A DNA stretch of 64,000 nucleotides from Hypholoma sublateritium FD-334 SS-4 (lineage: Eukaryota > Basidiomycota > Agaricomycetes > Agaricales > Strophariaceae). Position numbers and translations under genes: made by a program. The stretch spans positions 1 to 64,000 of the forward strand of contig KN817546.1 of assembly GCA_000827495.1 (NCBI GenBank), in the 5' to 3' direction. Shown in pieces: positions 1-9,200 of this stretch (position 1 is the stretch's first letter; each line of letters opens with the position of its first letter). Under the pieces are notes generated by a model. It had not been told where the DNA came from, did not search any database, and was given only the letters and a program-made list of their open reading frames with translations.

Positions 1-121
1 CAAGACAACAAGATCACGTGACAAGATAAGATAAGATAACAACGCGGGCGCGTACGCTGGCGCTGCATACGAAGGTGGCCAATCCAGGTCACAGAGCCCC
101 CCCGTCTGCAGTGTCCAGACG

Positions 122-2875
122 TTACCTACGCCTTGCGCGACGACGTCGGCGATCTTCATCGGTGACCGGTTGTGGCGCGGGCTCCGGGGCTTCGTGGAGG
201 AAACGATGACCTGGGTCTTCCGGGGCGGGCAAAGAGGCAGGGCGAGAGCCAGGGTCCGGGAGAGCCAAACGGTCGAAGAGGGATGCGCGATAGCCGGGGC
301 GATTCCCGATTTCCATACCGTGACGCGGTGACCAAGCGTCGTAGAAAACGGACGCGCGCGCGCTATACAAATCGTGATGAACGAAGTGCACGCGCAGCTC
401 GGGACTGTCCGCGACCACGCGGCCACCCATAACACCACGGAGAACCGCAGCATCACGGACCGTGGCCATCTTCAGCCAAAAGACTTGCCGCCCCCCAGGT
501 TCGACCGTCCGAAGGACACGGAGGATGGAAGAACGACCCGCGCGGTTCAGGCCCGAGCGCAGCCAGCCAAGAACGTCGACCCAGACAAAAAAATCCGGGA
601 GGTTGGTGATGGCAAGAATACGGCTCTCCACGCCGACGAATTTAAGGACTGGCAAATCCGGCGGTAGACGCAGGTCTACCGCGCGGGCGGGCTCGACGAC
701 CATAGGGGCGCGCACGACGAGCGCCGTCGACGTCGAAGCAGAAGAGGCAGACAGGCGGTCCATGAGGGAGCGCCGAGGAGGACTGGAGAGGCGATCCGCA
801 AAGGGACGACGAACTTGCTCGGGAGGCGGTGCGCGCACAAAGGGGCGAGACGGACCCGGGGACGGAGAGCGTGGGCGGTAGCGGGGGGGCGACGGCTGAC
901 GGCGACGTTGAGGAGACCAAGTCCGCCTAGGAAGCGGCGAGCGGGAACGACGGCGGGGAGACGGGGAACGACGTGGCGAAGGGAAACGACGGCGCGGAGA
1001 GAAACGTCGGGGCGAAGGGAAACGACGGGGCGACGGAAAGCGGCGTGCAGAACGGTGAATTGGCGAGCGGCCTCGACGAGGCGGCGGAGGCTGCGGCTGG
1101 CGAAAGGGGCGCGGCGACGGACGGCGGGGTGGGGGAGAGCGAGCGCGCGAGACGGAAGTACGACTCCGCCGAGGAGAGCGGGAACGTGAACGCTGGCGAG
1201 CACGACTGTCCACGGGCTGGTGCGACTTGGAAAAATTTTCTGCCGGAAAACGAGGACTCGAAGGGCGAAGCGAGGGCGAACGAGATCGAGAGAGCGAATG
1301 ACGAGAGGCTGCGGACATGGACGGGGAGAGAGATTCACGAGGGGAGTCGACCACCATAGGCGCGTCGACTTCGAGCTCTTGCTCCTGGTCCGCAGTGAAT
1401 ACGACCTCCTCATAGATGCTGTCCAGATCGGCGGGAGTCGCTTCTTTCGCGCAGTACATCCAAGTCGAAACTGATTCCTTCTGGTAAACAGGGTCGGCGC
1501 CACCAGGCTTAACGGATAGGTACGGGACATCCGGGGCTGGCAATCCGAATTTATCGACTGGCGCCAAATACGAGAACGGAGGTACCGCCTTTTCGTCCAG
1601 TACCAGGCAGCGTCGTTTCTCGCGATCGTAATAACACGTCCCGTCGATGTCGTTTCCTCGTCGCATACTAGCTTGCCGTACGAGACATAAGCCGTAGTCT
1701 TCCACCCAATCCTGCAGCCATAGAGACCATTTCCCAGCATGTTGACCCGTGCCCATGACCGGCGGCGGTAGGATGTGGCCGTTAGCTTCTTCGAAGGGAG
1801 ATAGAAATTCAGGGGGCGACGAATATTCGTCACTTCGCCACCCCTGGCCCGCCGACGACGAACGGCATCGCTCCAACCAGGTTGAAGGAGGAACGCGTTT
1901 GCAAATCCACTCGTCCGGATCCGAAAGGTTGAGAGACCACCCCTGATTTTCCATCGAGGCGTCGGCCGCAGGTTTGCTTCGAACCGCGTCGTGTACCGGC
2001 GAGAAGACCGTGAAGGAGGGATACGACGAACGACTGGCGTAAGCCTGTCTCTCGCGGTAGGTCTCAACTTCGTGCACGATGTAGCACGGAATGCCTAATC
2101 GAAGGAGCCAAGTCGCATCTTCCTGAGAGGCGCCGTTGATCCAAGCGCCCATCCATCCCGAGCTCGCCATTCGGACCGCCGAGTTATACATGCTAGGCGA
2201 GGGAGGACGATCCTTCAACGCTTGAGCCATCTTTGACCAAGCCGATAAAAGTTTAGCCGCCCTCTGCAGGCGAGCGTACAAATCCAACGCCGTGTCGTAG
2301 CGCGACAGAGCCCGCAGCGCCTCCACGAGCGACACGTCCAAATCCTTCGGCCTGTTTTTCCACAGGGCGGGGTGCGAGACGGCCATCCCAGCCTGGAGTT
2401 CGGCGCTCTTGAGGATAGACTTGACGCGGTCCGCCAATCGAGTCAGAAACTCGGGGGCGAAGGATTGTTCCTTGGTATTCCAGACCTCGTGGAACGCCGA
2501 GTATTCCGGATAGGTGGCTGGCGGGGCGTCGCAATCGGGGCGGACGAAGGGGTACCAAAGTTTCTCGTGGTCGAGGAGCTGGGGATTACGCGTGGGGTCG
2601 AAGCGACCCAAGTGTCCGTCTGCGCGTCGTCGAGCATGTTCGTCCGGGGTCTCCGTGACGAAGCGCGGGTCGGGAACTCCAGGGTAGAACGCGACGCGTT
2701 CAGAGTTCGGGGACCAGGCCTCCCATACGCGACCCCCTGCGCGCACTAATCGCGAGGACACCAGTTTGAAGGGGGGCAGGAGGAAAGTCATGGAGCCGCA
2801 CACTGTCGGCACGTCCTTGTAACCGGCGAAAGAGGCGAGGCGCATCAGGAACTGGGGGAGGGTGGCTTGATCCAT
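122..2875 (-). CDS. Retroelement accessory ORF: Arg/Ser-rich protein with RRM-like C-terminus
   Basis: This is an uninterrupted 917-codon frame lying 368 bp downstream of, and on the same strand as, the gag-pol frame of a chromovirus. Residues about 1-500 form an ordinary-composition domain I cannot name; it has a segment near residue 270 reading LRLGIPCYIVHE. Residues about 512-698 are an Arg/Ser/Pro-rich tract with many SPRR and RSRS repeats. Residues about 740-835 look like an RNA-recognition-motif fold: an RNP2-like strand ILAITNLP is followed by a helix and by a FWLKMA strand in the RNP1 place. The protein ends in a run of arginines. A TATAAATA box lies about 105 bp before the ATG. RNA binding is inferred from the RS tract and the RRM-like pattern. 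The frame could instead be a host gene captured by, or lying beside, the element. Confidence 0.72.
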   Translation of the reverse strand: MDQATLPQFLMRLASFAGYKDVPTVCGSMTFLLPPFKLVSSRLVRAGGRVWEAWSPNSERVAFYPGVPDPRFVTETPDEHARRRADGHLGRFDPTRNPQLLDHEKLWYPFVRPDCDAPPATYPEYSAFHEVWNTKEQSFAPEFLTRLADRVKSILKSAELQAGMAVSHPALWKNRPKDLDVSLVEALRALSRYDTALDLYARLQRAAKLLSAWSKMAQALKDRPPSPSMYNSAVRMASSGWMGAWINGASQEDATWLLRLGIPCYIVHEVETYRERQAYASRSSYPSFTVFSPVHDAVRSKPAADASMENQGWSLNLSDPDEWICKRVPPSTWLERCRSSSAGQGWRSDEYSSPPEFLSPFEEANGHILPPPVMGTGQHAGKWSLWLQDWVEDYGLCLVRQASMRRGNDIDGTCYYDREKRRCLVLDEKAVPPFSYLAPVDKFGLPAPDVPYLSVKPGGADPVYQKESVSTWMYCAKEATPADLDSIYEEVVFTADQEQELEVDAPMVVDSPRESLSPSMSAASRHSLSRSRSPSLRPSSPRFPAENFSKSHQPVDSRARQRSRSRSPRRSRTSVSRARSPPPRRPSPRPFRQPQPPPPRRGRSPIHRSARRFPSPRRFPSPRRFSPRRRFPSPRRSPSPRRRSRSPLPRRTWSPQRRRQPSPPRYRPRSPSPGPSRPFVRAPPPEQVRRPFADRLSSPPRRSLMDRLSASSASTSTALVVRAPMVVEPARAVDLRLPPDLPVLKFVGVESRILAITNLPDFFVWVDVLGWLRSGLNRAGRSSILRVLRTVEPGGRQVFWLKMATVRDAAVLRGVMGGRVVADSPELRVHFVHHDLYSARASVFYDAWSPRHGMEIGNRPGYRASLFDRLALPDPGSRPASLPAPEDPGHRFLHEAPEPAPQPVTDEDRRRRRARRR

Positions 2876-3243
2876 CGAGGCACGTTCCGCGGGTTCGATT
2901 CAGACAGGCCCTAGGGGATTGCCTGAAGAACGCCGAGCGAAGAAAGCCGTCGTAGAGAAGAAAGAAAGGGGGCGACTTATTTATAAAGAAAAGTATGTAC
3001 AAACAAAGATAAGCAAAATTAATCACGTGACCGAGAAACGAACTTCTAATCTACTAATTGGAAATGTAAAAACATACGCGATATTCGTCTGATGCAGACG
3101 CGCGTCGCTACGGGGGTCCTTGAAGGGTGGCGGCCGGTGAGGCCAATTAGATGAATGTCAATTCGGCGTAGGACTAGTCGTCCGTGTATGTTCTAGGGGT
3201 CTAAGACCCGTTTCGTAAGGTAGAGGGACCGGAAAAGGTCTAT
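2876..3243. other. Spacer between pol and accessory ORF
   Basis: These 368 bp hold no reading frame of note. They contain the TATA box at 2978-2985, an E-box-like CACGTG near 3025, and on the minus strand a pyrimidine-rich stretch between the TATA box and the ATG. I see no LTR end here. Confidence 0.6.
2978..2985 (-). promoter_or_regulatory. TATA box of the accessory ORF
   Basis: TATAAATA is read on the minus strand, 103-110 bp upstream of the ATG at 2875 and downstream of the pol stop. It suggests the accessory frame is transcribed from its own promoter and not only as part of the genomic transcript. This is a sequence match only. Confidence 0.5.
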
Positions 3244-6200
3244 TTAGGCGAGGGAATGAAGAGCTAGGTATTCGCGTTTCAGTTCGGGGGCGTTTCGCAG
3301 GTCGTATTCAGAAATCCAAGAGTCGTCGGTAGGGCCGTACCCAGCCCAACGGACGAGGTACATGCGACGATTGCCGGTGCTGCGCGCGGATAACTTGTGC
3401 CCGAGGATGGCTTCAACTTCATATTCCTGAGTGGCGATGAAATCTCGAGTGGATGGCAGGGACGAACGGTCACCGAAGTGAGCAGGGGACGGTTTATATT
3501 TTTTCAAATGAGCGATGTTGAACACGGAGTGCATCGGATAGGTGTCGGGGAGGCGAAGACGGTACACGACGGGGTTAATACGTTCCAGAACTTCGAAGGG
3601 GCCGATAGTTCTTTGTACCAGCTTGCGACCCGTGCCGGCGACGTCCACGAGCTTGAGGGTATGCGGATTAATTAACACAAGGTCGCCGACCTCAATGGGG
3701 TCTACTGGGCGTCTTCCTTTGTTGAAGGCTTTAGCTTGTTTTTCCTGAGCTAGGACCAGGGCGTCTCGAGCGGATTCGCGGACTTGCTTAAGCATAGCTA
3801 AGAACGTCTCGGCTTTCTGACTCGGAAGGAAGGGTCGCGCCGCGGGGTCTATGTCCTTAGCTAGAGCGCTAGTAGACAGCTTCGGTCGGTAGCCGAAAAG
3901 CAGAAAATTCGGCGAGTAGCCGGAAGACGAGTGTTCCGCAGAGTTGTACGCGAAGGTGAGGACACTTAACCAAGCAGCCCATTCTTCGCGCCTACCGGCT
4001 ACATACGCGCGCAACATCTGTTCGATAGTGGCATTGAGAACTTCAGTTTGACCGTCGGTTTGCGGGTGGTGAGAGGAGGATAGAGCCATCACGCTGCCGT
4101 ACTGCGCTACGACTGATTTCCAGAAATCCGTAGCCCAGCGTTTGTCTCGGTCCGCTATGATCCTGTCCGGTAACCCAAATACGTTGGCCACTCGCTCCGT
4201 GAACAGTTTGGCGAATCCTTCTCGATCGAGAGTGTCGTGCGTAGGTATGATGACCGCAAATTTCGTTAATTTGCACACAATGACGAGAACCGCTGTGTAA
4301 GATTCTCCTCCCGATGGTGGCAATCCTGTGATGAGATCTAGGGACACCGTAGCAAACGGACGAGCGGGAATATGGGCGGGACGAAGAGCTCCCATTTTCT
4401 TGCGATGGTCAGCCTTAATTTTCTGGCAAATGTCGCAAGTGTCCGCAAATTCGTTAGCGTCTTTGATTAAGGTCTTCCAGAAGAACATCTCCGATAATCG
4501 AGAAATGAAACGAGTAGCGCCAGCGTGCGCGCTTTCGAATGGGGAATCGTGTATCCAGTTCAGAACGTAATTGACTTCTGTCTTGGGGACGCATAGGCGC
4601 GAGTTCCAATCCGCATCCATGAAGTAAAGCAAGCCATTCGGGTCCTTCCAGAAGTGCGACGGGGTAACCACGGTATTGGGATTTGGAATCTCATCGATGT
4701 ATTTTGACTTGAAGAACGGGTCCTCGGAATACCCTTTCTGAAAACGGGCTACAACATCGTCTCTCATGGATACGAGCAGATGAGTTTTGCGGTTCCAATC
4801 TTCGACAGGAGTTTCGGTCTTCCCTTCAAATCCCACGGGGTAAGTCCAGTGGTCTCCCTCGGGGAACGGGAGACCTTCTTCGGCCATAGCTCTCTGCGCG
4901 GGGGTGAAATCAGGAGGAGAAGGTTCTTTGGCTAACTGTTCCTCTAAAAGTTCGGCTTCGGCCTTCTGTTTGCGAGTCATTAGGAAGACATTTCGTTCGT
5001 AAACGTCCTCCCAACAGTCCACCGAGAACGCAGCCTTGGCGGCTGGAGCGAATGAACGACGGTCCTCCGCGTTTTGGGCTAATTCGCGCTTACTGTCATC
5101 CTGGACTATTGTCGTAAGGTCATCGCGGGCAGGGGAATCGTGCGTCGGCACTCGCGGCATTCGAGATAAGGGGTCAACGTTGGAGTGAACTCGTCCAGGA
5201 CGATGAACGATGTGTAGACCCGGGAATGCAGCGAATACTGCCCCCCACGCCGCGAGACGCCTGTTCGCGTTTTCGTAGACCCTGGCCCATTGCAAAGCCG
5301 CATGATCCGTGATCAGAATGATGACTTCGCCCTCTATGAAGGGTTGGAAGCGGACCAACGCTTCCTTGGCACCGAGGGCTTCGCGCTCAGTGGCGCTGTA
5401 GTTCCGTTCCGCGGGCTTCAAGGTACGACTCCAATAGCAGATAACGCGCTCCACATGGACCAGAGTGTCATCGAAGGTCGGAGCCCATTCATCTAGCGAC
5501 TTCGATTCAGTGACCTCCTTGACCAATACTGGGAAGAGAGCTGGCACAGGCGATCCGAGTGCGTGAGCTTTGGCGAGTTTGTCATAAACTGGAGTACCAG
5601 CCAGGTCCGCTACTTTCATCTGCTGTACTTGCTGCAAGCTAGCGCCCAGGGCAAAGTCCGACGCGTCCGTGTACAGGCGATACGGGCAACCTCTCTCGGG
5701 ATGCCCTAGTACGGGGGCGGCCGATAAGGCGTCCTTGGCTTGTTGCCACGCGAGTTCATGTTCGGCGTCCCACGTCCACTTAACACCCTTGCGGAACAGC
5801 GCAAAAAGCGGAGCGGCAATGAAAGAATAAAACGGTATGTACTGCGAGAAGTACACCACCATACCGAGGAACTTTTGTAAATCCGAAGCGTTACGTGGCC
5901 TTTCTAAGTCAAGAATAGCCGCGACTTTTTCCTGATGGGTTGAGAGGCCTAACCGAGATACTTTTTGGCCGAGGAGTAGAATGGACGAAAATCCGATGAA
6001 GCACTTGGAGGGGGAAAGAGTGATGCCGGCTGAAGAAATCGCACTTAGTACATGTTCAAGATGTAGAAGGTGCGCATCCCAGGAGCGCGAGAAGACAACA
6101 ATGTCGTCTATGTAGACGAGGGCGAACAACCACAGAAAAGGAGAGAGAACCCCTTGCATGATACGTTGAAAGATCGAGGGGCCGTTTCGAAGACCGAAGG

Positions 6201-9200
6201 GCATGCGTTTGAATTGAAAGAGTCCTAGATGACAGCGGAACGCCGTACGCTCTTTGTGCTCATCCAGCATTTCAAGCTGAGTGAACCCAGCCAGCGCGTC
6301 GAAAGAAGATAGCACTTGCGAGCCAGACAATGCTTGGATTATTTCTGTCTGTCGCGGAATAGGAAATTCATCCGGGATTGTCATCGCATTGAGCTTTCGA
6401 TAGTCAACGACCAAGCGCGGCTTTCCATTGCGGTAGACCACAACTACGGGAAAACCCCACGGACTCTTCGACGGTTCGATGACGCCGGCCTCGAACCAAG
6501 CGTTGACCTGTTTATCTATGACCTCTCGCTTAGCAGGGGACGCCCCATACATTGGAACTGACACCGGATGCGATCCTGCTTTAAGAGGTACGTCCACTCG
6601 CGCGTCTACTTGACCCAGGCGGCCGTTGACTCCGAAAGCATTGGCATTGCGCTTGAGCACCTCTGTTAATCGAGGTAGGACGTCCGCCGGTATATCTGGG
6701 CCCAGGTTAACAAGTTCAGCGACATCTCCGAATAGAGGGTCTTCTGGAACGGAAGACGTCTTGGGTCCCCAATTGGCGTCTTCGTCTAATTGATCGGCGT
6801 GCGCTTTAGGCGCTGAATGTGAAGTGGCGAGATCTTGCTCTCGTAGCGTGCTTCCTATGACATTACGCATCGCGTCCGCTGCAGCGACGCATTTCTCCAA
6901 CAGTTCTCCAGACGGAGAGTCCAAACTTTCAGGTTGCACCAAGTGTCCTACGACATCGCCTACGCGGATGTACCAAGGCCGCGGACTAGGATTCGCTATA
7001 GGGATGTACGGATGGTCCGAGTGTATCCAAGTAGTCGGGGCAGCAAGCACATCCTGGGTGTCCGTCCCGATGATAACTTTGTCTACTATCCATTCTTTCT
7101 GATCGCCGAAAGCTCCCGTGACTCGTACGTTGTGAACCGCTCCGGCGTTAATGAGTACATCTTCAACGGCAGTAACGACCGTCTGCTTCGAATCGACTTG
7201 CGATTTCGCTTTTCCTCGCGCTATAGCTTTCGTGCGCACAAACGATTGTGAAACATAGGCCTGTCGAATCTCGAATCCGAGGTCCACGCTGAGGGATGAG
7301 GAGGCATCTATGGTGAGAGGGTTATCTCGTCCAACTCGTACTAGACTATGTCCCGAGGCTGAACGCTCCAAACCTAATTCGTAGGTAGTTTGAAAATCTT
7401 CGCCAAGGAGCAGTGGTACCTTCATGTTGCGGACGACATAGGCTTCTAGTTCGAAACGGATGACCGCTCCGTTTGACGCAGTCACGAATAAATGAGTGCG
7501 TATGTATCCTAGCACCTTAGCATGACCCGTGAGGTGGTACAGCTTCATGCGCAGTCCTTCCTTAATCTTGGGTGGCTCCTCGAGAGAATTGTAATATTCT
7601 TCGGACATCAAGGTGATGTCCGCACCAGAGTCAAGTCGAATTGCGATAGCAGGAGCGTCGGGCGAGAGAGGGCAACCCTTGATTTGCAGAGCGCGAGACC
7701 CCAAGGATCCCATTCCTTCTGGCAAGGAACGGCCTTTACGGGCCACGATAATCTCAGCTAATTCTTCCAATGAATCCGCAGCGAACGTAGACTTCGGAGA
7801 GTCTGTAGAAGACTTGTTCGCGCTTTCAGGGGTCTTCGCAGTCGCAAAATTGACCGTTCTAACGTTCTCGCGACTTTTGTAACCCTTGCGTCGTACGGCG
7901 CGCGGCGGGGAGTCAGACTTCGGCAGTAAAGCCTTGAGGTTGTCCTTGGATTCAAAGAGCAATCGTCGCCTCTCGTTGCGCGGTGGTCTTTTCTCCGAAG
8001 TTCGGTGAAGACGACACGCGGTAGAAGTCTTAATCTCATCGGGCAGGTTATAAGCGGACGAAGAGGAGGCCGAGACCTTAGATTCAACTATCATAGCTAG
8101 GTATTCTCTATCGTACTCCTTTTCTAACTCGGGATCCCAATCTACGTGAATCATGTTGGCGGAACGGAGGCTCTGGAACCGGCCATAGTGGGGACAGTCT
8201 CTGAAGAAATGCTTTGGGCTAGTACAGATGAAGCAAGTCCCATTGGGGAGTCGATCACTGACGACCGAATCATCCCTCGAAAAGGCGTAACCGTCGATGG
8301 TTTTGCCTTCCGGGAACTTCGAGGAGCGCGGGAGGACAGGGCCTTTAGGTCTAGCACGATTGTTCTGAGCTTGCACCGAATGTACTTCTTTAGGCTTCGA
8401 CGAATCTTCGCTACTGTCGCTTTCGGAGGAGGTACTGTCCTCTTCTTTCAAGCTGACAACATTAGCGTGTCGTTTCTTGAAGCGATGACTAGAGTTAGCC
8501 GAGGAGTTGGGAGGCTTATTGTAAGAATGCGCCGGCTGTCGTAGACTTTCATTGAGAAGGTATTGACTTTCCAAATTCTTCCCCATGCGCGAAGCGACGG
8601 TGAGAAGCTCTAGGATCGTTTGACAAGCTTCCTCGTTGAGCGTAGCACCCCATTCGACCGGTTGCGTGCGCAGAACTCTGGCGACGGCGCTGCGCCCATC
8701 TGCATCCCCCGGGAACAGGAAGGAGTGATAACGTATGCGTCGCTGCACGAATTCCTCGGGAGATTCCTTAGAATGCACACTCTGGCGGAAACGCATTTCT
8801 TCGAATTCTTGGGTGCGGTCTCGTACCCAAGTTTCATCAAGGAACTGATTTCTGATTGCAGCCAGCATATAGTCCCAGTGTTGGGAGAAGAATTCTTGTT
8901 CCATGCTGGGGAGGGCCTCCCACCACCTCTTGGCGCGCCCCGTCCACTTGTGAGAAGCCATCTGCGCCATTCCTCGTTGCATCCGGGCTCCCAGACGATA
9001 GAAGCCCGCCATTTCCGAAAGATAATCAATGACTGTCTTGCCGCGCCCATCCCAGGAAGGTAACGAAGACATATTGATCTTAGGATTCATTTGCCACTCG
9101 TCATTTCCATTGCCTCCGTTTCCACCCGCGTACTGTCCGTGAGGGCCATTAGGAGGTCCGCCAGGAGGTCCACCAGGAGGGCCGCCAGGAGGGCCGCCGG

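Noticed and set aside
676..2067. 463-codon minus-strand frame overlapping the accessory ORF
   Set aside because: It is a shifted reading of the same strand, made long by the GC-rich Arg/Ser codons. It lacks domain signatures and overlaps a frame with better structure.
2885..2900. GGTTCGATTC as a tRNA B box
   Set aside because: No A box at a suitable distance and no cloverleaf; it lies between the TATA box and the ATG of the accessory ORF.
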